Source of the DNA: Clostridia bacterium
Lineage (GTDB): Bacteria > Bacillota > Clostridia > UMGS1883
Direction of reading: 5' to 3'
NCBI GenBank assembly: GCA_017505525.1
Contig: JAFVPB010000022.1
Coordinates: forward strand, 1 to 38,013
Length of the DNA stretch: 38,013 bases
Shown here piece by piece: positions 25,586 through 34,118 of the stretch. The number at the start of each line of letters is the position of its first letter. The first letter of the stretch is position 1. The position numbers and the translations under genes were made by a program. The notes beneath the pieces are model-generated. The model had not been told where the DNA came from. It made no database searches and saw only the letters and a list, made by a program, of their open reading frames with translations.

Positions 25586-28500
25586 ATGTATAGCCTTTAT
25601 GATAACTTTGTTTCGTGCAATGAAAATAAACAGCCTTATTCCGTAAGGGCGGAAAGGCACACTTTTATCGATAATATGTCGGCATGGGTGGAGGATGGAT
25701 GCTTTAATATGGCATCAATAGGAAACGTGTATATTCTTAATACCCCTGTTTTCACAAAGGGAAGCTTCCGCACAGATTTTAAAATCACATATATGGAGGA
25801 AATCCCCCCGAAATTTACGGTTTTCTTTGCCTATGATGAAAAGACGCGTAAGGGAAAAGGAATAAAGTTTTTCTACGACCTTGATGAAACCGTTAAAATA
25901 TCGCTTGTTGATATAGATTGCAGTTTGCGCCAAATAGAAAAAACTATTGAATATACAAAGAAAAACGCAATAAAGGAAGATACTTTCTATCCGTTTTTAC
26001 TGAATGTCGAAAACAAAAAAGCATTCGGCTCGGTTGCAGGGTTTGAATTTTCTTTTGATGTGGAAAGCACAAAGGGAAGAGTTGCTGTCGAACGTGATAA
26101 CTTTATCGGCGAGCTTAAGCTTGATAGCGTTGCTTTTTCAAGTGATGAAGAATTTAAGCGAAAAACTCTGATGGAAAAGGTTTCTGCCGATATCCCACTT
26201 GTAAACGGCGGAGATATGCCATACCGCGTAAGCTGGGAAATAGATAGAATCGATGAAAAATGCTATCTTACTGCCACTCTCGATGGGGGCACAAGAACGC
26301 GCGAGGTTAACCGCGACGACAGGCCCGGTCAGTACGTAGCAGAACAGGACTGGATGGATACCCCATACGTTGGAATAGGAACTAAAGGCGGGGTTTACCA
26401 TACGTATAAAATGGCAGACGGAGAAAAAGCATTTATCGACCCCAATATTTACTGGGATTGCCAGAAAGCCTTTTTTGGCGATACCGAGCTTCCTATTATA
26501 AACACATATCTAATTCCCGAAAGTTTAGTGAATGATGAAATCGAGCTGATTTTCGGCTATGAAAATCTTTCGTGCTCGGGTTATGCGCCGCAGCAGGGAG
26601 CAAGCGAATTCAGATTTGCAAAAGACGGAAAACTTTTATATTCGGGTGCACCGCTTGACGGACGCGATATTTTCGAGCTTTATTCAAGCGAAAATAAATA
26701 TGCAATGAATTTTATACCTGATGATTGCTACAAAAGGGAAGACGTTGTAAACCATATTAAATACAACCACTACTTTGATGTGGATGAAAATATTGAGTTC
26801 ACTTATGTTTTTAAAACCCGTAAAGATACCGATTTTCTTGAATTTAAAGCAGAGATACTAAATGTTTTTGAATCACAGGTTTTAGAAACGATAACGCCTG
26901 TTATCAGAAAAGAAAAAGGAGATTACGGCTATAACGTTGTAAAGGCAGAATTTAAGGCATCGAAAATGAAAGTGGGAGTTTACAAAACGGCTCTTAACGT
27001 GAAATACGGCGGAAAAGATTATGCGCGCGATATAAAGGCGTTTGAGGTATATAATAAGGACACTGATGAAAACCCTGTTATAGCAAGCGGACTCCCCGTT
27101 CAGTTCTCGATGCCGAACGAACAGAAATGGCTGATGAGAAACGCTTTCGACCTTTGGAATCCTATGCCATCTTGTGATATAGCGCACTACTATAGTTGCG
27201 TTACCGATACACCGATTGAGGCGCAGACAAGAAAAACGTGGCTTCTCACAAAGAAATTCAAAAGGCAGTGGTTCGCGTGGATTTCTTCAAGAACGTGTAA
27301 GGACTGGAGCCTTGATAAGTATACCGACGTGGTAAAAAACTGCGATTATCTTTTTAATTCAATTAATGAAGAAGTTTTAGATTTAAGCCAAAGCACGCTT
27401 TTCCCGATAAGGCAAGACCATTTCGATTACCCCAACTTTATGATGAGGGAAGAGCAGAGAGTTGCAATACTTGATAATTTCCTTCGTGATAATCCTGAAA
27501 TTGCAGAAAAGCTCGATTACAAACCTGGTATGAAATTCACTTTCGACCACTTTGTAAACCTTATGAAGTCTTACCATAGCGAATGGATAGACTATCAGAA
27601 CAAGGCAGGACTCGATATTATACGGGAGCACAATAAAATGATTGAAAAGATTAATCCCGAGGTTAAGCGTGCCGTTTACGGACCTGTTAACGTTTATGTT
27701 ACACCAACACTTACAAACCATTCTATTAAAGCTTACGGCAACAGTGATGCCGATGCTTTGTCGGATGAGGTGTTTACGGGATTTTCAGTGTTTGAAGATT
27801 ATCCGTATGCTTGCTCTTATCAAACGTATAAGGGAGCATTCTGCCTGATGACAATACTTCTTCACTCTCCGCGCCTTACGGTTTATCCCGAGCAGTACAG
27901 CGGAAGCAGGGGAGGGTGTATCGACGGAGCAGTTAAATTTGCCCACGCGCCTATGGGGGCATACGGTATGGAGGACTACTATAATTCAACGCACGCGTTT
28001 GAATATGTGTTTAACACTCCCTACAAACTTAAAGATGGCTTCCATTACTGGAATACCTATGGCTTTCACAGAGGAGCATCATCTCATATGCATCAGCTTG
28101 TGCGCGACTGGAGATATGCAGTGGAGAATAAACCTAAAAAGCCTCTTCGCACAACTGCATTTCTTGCTGAGTATTCTGATTGTGAGGATGAGTTTAAAAT
28201 ATACACTGTCGACAGTTCGAAAAGCTATTGCAAAATGATGAACAGAAGCGAAATGGGGCATGGAGTGTTCTTTGAATGTACAAGAGAATCAGGTCTTTCG
28301 TGCGGGTTTGGTATTAAATACGAATCTCTTGCTAATCTAAAAAGTGACGAGTGCGACCTTATCGTGCTTCCCGGTCTTAAAAATGCACCGCCAGAGGCAG
28401 TGGGCGAAATCCGCCGTCTTTATAACGAGGGCGTAAACCTTATAGCATTTTCAGATGTTACAGGGTTAGAGGACATATTTGGGGTTAAGCATATCGAAAA

Positions 28501-29038
28501 GAAAACACGTATAAACGAAATTATATATAATGGCGAAACAGAATATGTGCGTGAAGAAGATGCACTTTTAATGTATGAACCAGATGGCGCAGAGGTTGTG
28601 ATGAAAACAGATAAAAACGAGCCTGTTATTTTCTCAAATGGAAGATGCGCGCTTGTGAATGCTGATGTAACAAACCTTGGCGAATCTGATTCAAGAGATA
28701 TGTGCCACGCAAAATCGCTTCACGTTGTAGGTTCTCTTATAAGAAAAGCTTTGTCAGAGATTGCCTCTCGTCTTTCTTCACCGATAGTTAAAGGTGAAAA
28801 CGTGGGAACAACGCTTTTTGAAACGGAAGATGGCAGAACAATGCTTCTTGCAATCGACTACACTCCATTTGATAATGCCGAGCATAATATAAAAGAGGCA
28901 GTTATCACAGTAAACGGCAATATAGCAAAAGAAGCAAAGAGCGAAAGAGAGTTATTCGTGGGAAAAAAGAACGGATATGTGAAAGAATTAAGGTTTGATA
29001 TTAAGCCTCATGAATTTGTGTTTGTGGAACTTATATAA
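25586..29038 (+). CDS. 1150-aa unassigned protein, possible glycoside hydrolase
   Basis: I do not recognise the family. There is no signal peptide, so it should be cytoplasmic. By eye it has beta-rich N-terminal regions (about 1-510), an aromatic-rich central part (about 520-860) that could be a TIM barrel, with KRAVYGPVNVYVT near 693 and VYPEQYSGSRGG near 766, then an alpha/beta segment near 915-960 (CDLIVLPGLKNAPPEAVGEI, EGVNLIAFSDVTG) that resembles the amidotransferase-like domain following the barrel in GH42 beta-galactosidases, and a C-terminal beta domain (about 1080-1150). It is co-transcribed with the MFS gene and next to uxuA, so hydrolysis of an imported glycoside or uronide is a reasonable guess. 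Catalytic acids are not identified. GGAGG precedes the start. Confidence 0.5.
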   Translation: MYSLYDNFVSCNENKQPYSVRAERHTFIDNMSAWVEDGCFNMASIGNVYILNTPVFTKGSFRTDFKITYMEEIPPKFTVFFAYDEKTRKGKGIKFFYDLDETVKISLVDIDCSLRQIEKTIEYTKKNAIKEDTFYPFLLNVENKKAFGSVAGFEFSFDVESTKGRVAVERDNFIGELKLDSVAFSSDEEFKRKTLMEKVSADIPLVNGGDMPYRVSWEIDRIDEKCYLTATLDGGTRTREVNRDDRPGQYVAEQDWMDTPYVGIGTKGGVYHTYKMADGEKAFIDPNIYWDCQKAFFGDTELPIINTYLIPESLVNDEIELIFGYENLSCSGYAPQQGASEFRFAKDGKLLYSGAPLDGRDIFELYSSENKYAMNFIPDDCYKREDVVNHIKYNHYFDVDENIEFTYVFKTRKDTDFLEFKAEILNVFESQVLETITPVIRKEKGDYGYNVVKAEFKASKMKVGVYKTALNVKYGGKDYARDIKAFEVYNKDTDENPVIASGLPVQFSMPNEQKWLMRNAFDLWNPMPSCDIAHYYSCVTDTPIEAQTRKTWLLTKKFKRQWFAWISSRTCKDWSLDKYTDVVKNCDYLFNSINEEVLDLSQSTLFPIRQDHFDYPNFMMREEQRVAILDNFLRDNPEIAEKLDYKPGMKFTFDHFVNLMKSYHSEWIDYQNKAGLDIIREHNKMIEKINPEVKRAVYGPVNVYVTPTLTNHSIKAYGNSDADALSDEVFTGFSVFEDYPYACSYQTYKGAFCLMTILLHSPRLTVYPEQYSGSRGGCIDGAVKFAHAPMGAYGMEDYYNSTHAFEYVFNTPYKLKDGFHYWNTYGFHRGASSHMHQLVRDWRYAVENKPKKPLRTTAFLAEYSDCEDEFKIYTVDSSKSYCKMMNRSEMGHGVFFECTRESGLSCGFGIKYESLANLKSDECDLIVLPGLKNAPPEAVGEIRRLYNEGVNLIAFSDVTGLEDIFGVKHIEKKTRINEIIYNGETEYVREEDALLMYEPDGAEVVMKTDKNEPVIFSNGRCALVNADVTNLGESDSRDMCHAKSLHVVGSLIRKALSEIASRLSSPIVKGENVGTTLFETEDGRTMLLAIDYTPFDNAEHNIKEAVITVNGNIAKEAKSERELFVGKKNGYVKELRFDIKPHEFVFVELI

Positions 29039-29082
29039 ATAGAATGGGTAAAATAAATCCTACGAATTTCCAAAAAAATTTA

Positions 29083-29111
29083 TTGACTTTTTTGATGCAA
29101 TATTGTATTAT
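29083..29111 (+). promoter_or_regulatory. aspS::gatC operon promoter
   Basis: TTGACT (29083-29088), 17-nt spacer, TATTAT (29106-29111), about 7 bases before the first strand of the T-box stem I. Confidence 0.8.
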
Positions 29112-29117
29112 ATATTA

Positions 29118-29330
29118 ATGAAGACTCTGCCTTTTTGGAAAGCCCGGTAGGGAGTATGCGTCGTGGACTGAAAGCGCATTCGGGTAAGTAGTAGGTATGG
29201 GAACGCTTCACTATATAAAATTTAATTTTAAAAGTGGAATCTTAAAGATTCAATGCGGGTGGCACCGCGGGCTGATTATTGTTTGCTCGTCCCGGGAATA
29301 TTATATATATTCCCGGGACTTTTATTTTTA
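29118..29330 (+). promoter_or_regulatory. T-box riboswitch, specifier GAAC (Asn, possibly Asn and Glu)
   Basis: A T-box leader sits between the promoter and aspS. TGAAG (29119-29123) pairs with CTTCA (29206-29210) to close stem I; TGCC/GGTA closes the specifier loop above it. AGTA lies in the upper part (29154-29157). The 3' side of the specifier loop reads TGGGAACG, which puts AAC (Asn) followed by G in the codon position. The overlapping GAA (Glu) is also available. The T-box core GGGTGGCACCGCGG is at 29257-29270. The terminator is GTCCCGGGAATA...TATTCCCGGGAC (29289-29319) with a T-rich tail. Uncharged tRNA should favour the antiterminator and expression of the transamidation genes. Confidence 0.92.
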
Positions 29331-29348
29331 TTTTTGGAGGTAAGTGTT

Positions 29349-31427
29349 ATGTACAGAACTCTATTTTGTAACGACATTCGTGAAGAACACATCGGAAAAA
29401 CCGTTAAGCTTGCAGGCTGGGTTGATGTTGTTCGTGATCACGGCGGTGTTATTTTTGTGGATATCCGCGACTATACGGGTGTTACACAGGCTGTAATCCA
29501 TAACGAAGAATTATTGAAAAATGTAAACAAGGAAACTGTTATTTCCGTAAGCGGTACTGTAGAAAAGCGCGACGCGGAAACAGTTAACGATAAAATTGCA
29601 ACAGGAAATGTGGAATTAATGGTTGATGAGCTTACAGTTCTTGGAAGAAGCAAGAATATGCTTCCTTTCGATGTGAGAAGTTCGCGCCAGAGTAAGGACG
29701 AATTAAGGCTTAAATACCGTTATTTAGACCTTAGAAATCCCAAGAATCACGAAAATCTTGTTATGCGTTCAAGAATTATCGGCCATTTAAGAAAGAAAAT
29801 GGAAGAAAAGAATTTCCTTGAAATGCAAACACCTATCCTTACGGCTTCTTCACCGGAAGGTGCGCGTGATTTCCTTGTGCCAAGCCGTAAGCATCCGGGC
29901 AAGTTCTATGCACTTCCTCAGGCACCCCAGCAGTTTAAGCAGCTTTTAATGGTATCAGGATTCGACAGATACTTCCAGGTTGCACCTTGCTTCCGTGATG
30001 AAGATGCAAGGGCAGACCGTTCTCCCGGTGAATTCTATCAGCTCGACTTTGAAATGGCTTTTTCTACTCAGGAAGAAGTTTTAGATGTATGTGAAGACGT
30101 TGTACACGACACATTCGTTAAATTCTCGGATAAAAAGGTTACGCCAAAGCCTTTCCGCCGTATTACCTATGCCGATGCTATGATGTATTACGGTTCGGAT
30201 AAGCCCGACCTTCGTAACCCTCTTATTATCTGCGATTTAACTGAGTTTTTCGCTTGTGTTGATTTCCCCGCATTCAAGGGCCGTCCTGTGCGCGGTATTG
30301 TGGCAAACTGTGCAGGTAAGTCAAAGAAATTCTTTGAAGATTCTTTAAAATATGCTATGAGTGATGAAGTAGGCCTTGGCGGTCTTGGTTATATTACTCT
30401 TAAAGAGGGAGTGTTCGCAGGCCCTATCGCAAAGTTCTTAAGCGAAGACCAGAAGAAAGAAATTATATCCCTTACAAAAGTTAAAGAGGGAGAAACACTT
30501 TTCTTCATCTGCGACGAAAAGAAGAACGACACAGAAAAGAAAGCAGGTCTTATCCGTTCGTACCTTGCACGTCCTGACCAGCTCGACCTTATAAAAGACG
30601 ATGCATTTGAATTCTGCTTCGTTGTTGATTTCCCGATGTATGAAATCGATGAGGAAACTGGCGACACAATCTTTACACACAACCCATTCTCTATGCCTCA
30701 GGGAGGAATGGATTCGCTTATAAATAAAGAACCTACAGAGGTACTTGCATATCAGTACGACCTTGTTTGTAACGGTATAGAGCTTGCTTCCGGTGCCGTT
30801 AGAAACCATGATACGGAAATTATGAAAAAGGCGTTTAGGATTGCAGGATACGATGAAGAAGAGCTTAAAAAGCGCTTTAACGCACTCTATAATGCATTCC
30901 AGTATGGTGCACCACCACACGCAGGTATGGCACCAGGTATCGACCGTATGGTAATGCTCCTTACAGACGAAGAGAAAATTCTTGATGTTATTGCATTCCC
31001 CTTAAACGGTAATGCACAGGACCTTCTCCTCGGTGCACCGGGCGAAGTTACAAATCAGCAGCTTGAAGATGTTCACCTTCTTGGAAGCGGCAGTGCACTT
31101 GCTCAAAGAGGCACTCAAAGTGCATCTTCAGGAAGCAAGAATCAGGGCAAACGCTCAACTTTCTCTAATGCTCAGCAGTTAAATCAGCTTGCACTTACAG
31201 AAAAGGAAGAAGAGGTTGTTGAAAAGATTTTTGCTGATATGCATAAAAACGAAGAAATTCTTAAAAACTGCAACACAGAAAACGTTTCCGAAATGGTACA
31301 CGTTATGCAAATGACAAATGTGCTTCGTGAGGACGAACGCAAGCAGCCTTTCTCAAGAGAAAGCTTGCTTGAGGGTGCTCCGGCACGTAACGAAGATAGC
31401 TGGCAAGTGCCAAGACTTGTAAAGTGA
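29349..31427 (+). CDS. aspS: aspartyl-tRNA synthetase fused to GatC
   Basis: A 692-aa fusion. Residues 1 to about 578 are a bacterial AspRS: OB-fold anticodon domain (GKTVKLAGWVDVVRDHGGV), class II motif 2 around CFRDEDARADRSPGEFYQLD, GAD-type insertion, and motif 3 GMAPGIDRMVMLL. A Ser/Gly/Gln-rich linker follows (about 579-605), then a full GatC domain (about 606-692): LNQLALTEKEEEVVEKIF, HVMQMTNVLREDE and SLLEGAPARNEDSWQVP. No separate gatC exists in the window. With the Asn-type T-box and gatA/gatB next, this AspRS is expected to be non-discriminating and to charge tRNA-Asn with Asp. The true start is 29349, after GGAGG; a longer open frame from 29253 runs into the T-box. Confidence 0.93.
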   Translation: MYRTLFCNDIREEHIGKTVKLAGWVDVVRDHGGVIFVDIRDYTGVTQAVIHNEELLKNVNKETVISVSGTVEKRDAETVNDKIATGNVELMVDELTVLGRSKNMLPFDVRSSRQSKDELRLKYRYLDLRNPKNHENLVMRSRIIGHLRKKMEEKNFLEMQTPILTASSPEGARDFLVPSRKHPGKFYALPQAPQQFKQLLMVSGFDRYFQVAPCFRDEDARADRSPGEFYQLDFEMAFSTQEEVLDVCEDVVHDTFVKFSDKKVTPKPFRRITYADAMMYYGSDKPDLRNPLIICDLTEFFACVDFPAFKGRPVRGIVANCAGKSKKFFEDSLKYAMSDEVGLGGLGYITLKEGVFAGPIAKFLSEDQKKEIISLTKVKEGETLFFICDEKKNDTEKKAGLIRSYLARPDQLDLIKDDAFEFCFVVDFPMYEIDEETGDTIFTHNPFSMPQGGMDSLINKEPTEVLAYQYDLVCNGIELASGAVRNHDTEIMKKAFRIAGYDEEELKKRFNALYNAFQYGAPPHAGMAPGIDRMVMLLTDEEKILDVIAFPLNGNAQDLLLGAPGEVTNQQLEDVHLLGSGSALAQRGTQSASSGSKNQGKRSTFSNAQQLNQLALTEKEEEVVEKIFADMHKNEEILKNCNTENVSEMVHVMQMTNVLREDERKQPFSRESLLEGAPARNEDSWQVPRLVK

Positions 31428-31438
31428 GGTGTAGCGTG

Positions 31439-32623
31439 ATGAAATATTATATGGAAGAAATTAATAAAAACGGAAACATAGCCGTTGACGATACTATTTT
31501 AGTTAAAGGCGCAGTAAGTGCGGCAGGATCATATATGCTCGATGGATTCAAGCCACTCTTCAGCGCAGAGGCAGTAACACGCCTTGAAGAAAAAGGCTAT
31601 AGCGTTAAAGGTAAAACACACGTTGGCGAATTCGGCCTTGATTTAGTAGGAGAATTTTCCTACTATGCAGAAAAAACAGAAAAATTATATGGCGCAGCAG
31701 CAGAAGCCGTTAAAGATGGCGATGTTGTAGCAGCTTTAGGCGTAGACGTAAACGGAACAACTCGCAGAGCAGCAGCTCTTTCGGGCGTGGATTTCCTTAA
31801 GCCAACCTATGGTACAGTTTCACGCTATGGAATAATATCAACTGCAGCATCGGGCGAGCAACTTGGTGTTTATGCAAAAGATGCAGATAAGATAAAGGAA
31901 ATTGCAGAAATTATTTCGGGGCACGATGAAAAAGATGGCACAAGTCTTCCTGAAAAGACGTATGCTTATTCAATTAATGAAAGCATAAGCGGAAAGCGCG
32001 TTTGCGTTATTAAAGAGCTTATCGATAAATGCGACGAAGGTGTTAAAGCAAACACTAAGGCATATATAGAAAAGCTTAAGGCTTTAGGCGCTCAGGTTGA
32101 AGAAATTTCATCTGATTTATTTAAAACTGCAAATACTGCATGGCAGATTTTAATGTCGGCAGAAACCTGCAACAACGTTTCTCGTTATGATGGTGTTAAA
32201 TATGGCCATCGCAGTGAAACATATAAAAATATTGATGAACTTTACGTAAATTCAAGAAGTGAAGGATTTAATTTCCTCACAAAGGCAGTTATACTCTACG
32301 GTTCAGATGTTCTTTCAAAGAACCGCTACAACGATTGCTACGATAAATCGCTTCGCGTGCGTCGCGTAGTATATGATGAATTTAAAAAGCTTATGGAAAA
32401 ATACGACTGTGTTTTAACTCCTGTTTTAAGTAAAGCAGAGTATGAAGCATACGATATTTACGAAGCATTTGGTAAGGTTTTTGAAGAAAGTGAATTCACT
32501 TCGATTGCAAACCTTATAGGCGTTCCTGCTCTTATAAGCGACGGTGTTCAGTTTATAGGAAATCACTTTGGCGAAAGCACACTTTTAAGCATTGCACATT
32601 CAGTTGAAAAGGAGGGTAAATAA
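31439..32623 (+). CDS. gatA: GatA homologue lacking the amidase active site
   Basis: Amidase-signature protein clearly related to GatA (LKPTYGTVSRYGIIS, RYDGVKYGHRSE, SRSEGFN, ANLIGVPAL). It has 394 aa against about 485, because the usual first 60 or so residues are absent. By hand alignment the three catalytic residues are replaced: Lys of the IKDNI motif is Asp17 (IAVDDTI), the cis-Ser of GGSSGGS is Leu83 with the whole Gly/Ser loop changed and about nine residues deleted before it, and the Ser of GSDTGGS is Thr107 (GVDVNGT). The reading frame is otherwise clean and conserved, so this looks like a selected pseudoenzyme rather than decay. It begins 11 bases after the aspS::gatC stop, leaving no room for a missing N-terminus. 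Confidence 0.85.
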   Translation: MKYYMEEINKNGNIAVDDTILVKGAVSAAGSYMLDGFKPLFSAEAVTRLEEKGYSVKGKTHVGEFGLDLVGEFSYYAEKTEKLYGAAAEAVKDGDVVAALGVDVNGTTRRAAALSGVDFLKPTYGTVSRYGIISTAASGEQLGVYAKDADKIKEIAEIISGHDEKDGTSLPEKTYAYSINESISGKRVCVIKELIDKCDEGVKANTKAYIEKLKALGAQVEEISSDLFKTANTAWQILMSAETCNNVSRYDGVKYGHRSETYKNIDELYVNSRSEGFNFLTKAVILYGSDVLSKNRYNDCYDKSLRVRRVVYDEFKKLMEKYDCVLTPVLSKAEYEAYDIYEAFGKVFEESEFTSIANLIGVPALISDGVQFIGNHFGESTLLSIAHSVEKEGK

Positions 32624-32634
32624 TATGAATTACG

Positions 32635-34043
32635 AGCTTGTTATTGGTCTTGAAACTCACGTTGAATTAAGCACAGAATCGAAAATTTTCTGTTCGTGCG
32701 GCGGTCACAGTGCGGCTAACGAGCCTAATGATTGTGTTTGCCCTGCGTGCTCGGGTATGCCGGGTATGCTTCCCGTAATGAATAAAAAGGTGGTAGAGCT
32801 TGCAGTTACTGCAGGATTAATGCTTAACTGTGAAATCAGCCGCTACACAACTTTTGATAAGAAAAACTACTATTATCCCGACCTTCCGTGTGCTTATCAG
32901 ATTACACAGCTTAATCACCCGATTTGCACAAACGGCACAGTTCATCTTAAAACCTCAAAAGGGGAGAGAGATGTAAGAATCAAGCAGATTCATATGGAAG
33001 AAGATGCAGGTAAGCTTGTTCACAGCGGAAACTTCTCGTACGTTGATTTCAACCGTACAAGTGTGCCGCTTATCGAAATTGTTACTCAGCCTGATTTCCG
33101 CAGTGCAGAAGAGGTTGTTACCTATCTTTCAAAGCTTAAATCAATGTTCCGCTCGGGCGGAATTTCCGAATGTGAAGAGGGAGCAATGCGTTGCGACGTT
33201 AATATTTCAGTTCGCCCTGAGGGTAGCGAGGAATTTGGCGTTCGTACAGAAATTAAGAATATGAGTTCGTTTGAAGCTATTGAAAAAGCTATTAACTACG
33301 AAGCTCAGCGCCATATTGATGCACTCGAATACGAAACGGAAGAGCTTGTTCAGGAAACAAGAAGATTTGACGATGCAAGCGGAAAAACATTTGCTATGCG
33401 TAACAAGGAAACAGAGGCAGACTACCGCTATTTCCCCGATGCAAACCTTATGCCTATTATTATCGACGACGAGTGGCTTGAAGAAATTAAAAAGAACAAG
33501 CCTGTAGCAATCGACGATAAAGCAGATAAATACCGTGAAGAGGGAATTTCCGAAAAAGAAATCGATATGATTCTTCAAAGCCAGAAAATAGGAACTCTTC
33601 TTGATGAAACAATAGCACTCGGTTGCAATCCAAAGGATACTGCAGCATGGATTCTTACCGACTGTGCAGGTATTCTTCGTAAAGATGGAAAGACTATGGA
33701 AGACCTTTCGGTTACTCCCGAAAAGCTTTCTTCTATTATTAAAATGGTTGAAAGCGGAAGCATTAACCGTAATGCAGGTAAGAAAATTCTTATTGCAGTA
33801 GTAGAAAGCAATGTCGACCCTGTTGAATACTGCAAAGCCCAGGGGCTTGACAAAAAGGTTGATACAGCAGCAATCGGTGCCGTGCTTGATAGCGTGCTCG
33901 CTGCAAATGAGCAGGCAGTAGCCGACTACAAAGGTGGTAAGGTTAAGGCATTCCAGGCGCTTTTCGGTGCTTGTATGCGCGAGCTTAAAGGCGCAGGCGA
34001 TCCGCAGATGATTAAAGAGGCACTTGAAGAAAAACTTAAATAA
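32635..34043 (+). CDS. gatB: Asp-tRNA(Asn)/Glu-tRNA(Gln) amidotransferase subunit B
   Basis: Phosphorylates the side chain of Asp or Glu on tRNA and transfers ammonia to it. MNYELVIGLETHVELST starts the kinase/cradle domain. The zinc site is FCSCGG...CVCPACSGMPG. YYYPDLPCAYQITQ, VRIKQIHMEEDAGK, DFNRTSVPLIEIVT, RCDVNISVRP, RTEIKNMSSF and DYRYFPDANL are conserved active-site blocks. The C-terminal helical and YqeY-like tail domains are present (about 300-470). It appears fully intact, in contrast to its GatA partner. The start at 32635 is taken where the family begins, after GGAGG (the open frame from 32592 overlaps gatA). Confidence 0.95.
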
Positions 34044-34048
34044 TGTAT

Positions 34049-34087
34049 AAAGCCTTCCCAATGGGAAGGCTTTAGTCGCTTTTTTGA
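34049..34087 (+). terminator. gatB downstream terminator
   Basis: AAAGCCTTCCC-AAT-GGGAAGGCTTT (34049-34073), then AGTCGCTTTTTTG. The T run begins a few bases away from the stem, so termination may be partial and the next genes may be read through; no promoter is obvious before them. Confidence 0.7.
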
Positions 34088-34118
34088 AAATCAGAATAGT
34101 ACAACACAGAGGTAAACT

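Noticed and set aside
29253-29348. A 32-residue N-terminal extension of AspRS
   Set aside because: It is translated from the T-box core and terminator; the good ribosome binding site and the AspRS N-terminus both fit 29349.
31424-31600. That the short GatA is an assembly or frameshift artefact with its N-terminus lost
   Set aside because: The gene begins 11 bases after the aspS::gatC stop, so there is no upstream stretch that could encode the missing residues in another frame, and the active-site changes lie within the intact part.
33207-34061. A 284-aa open frame on the minus strand opposite gatB
   Set aside because: It is antisense to a strongly conserved gene, is rich in Cys, Phe and Asn as expected of a shadow frame, and shows no family motif or ribosome binding site.
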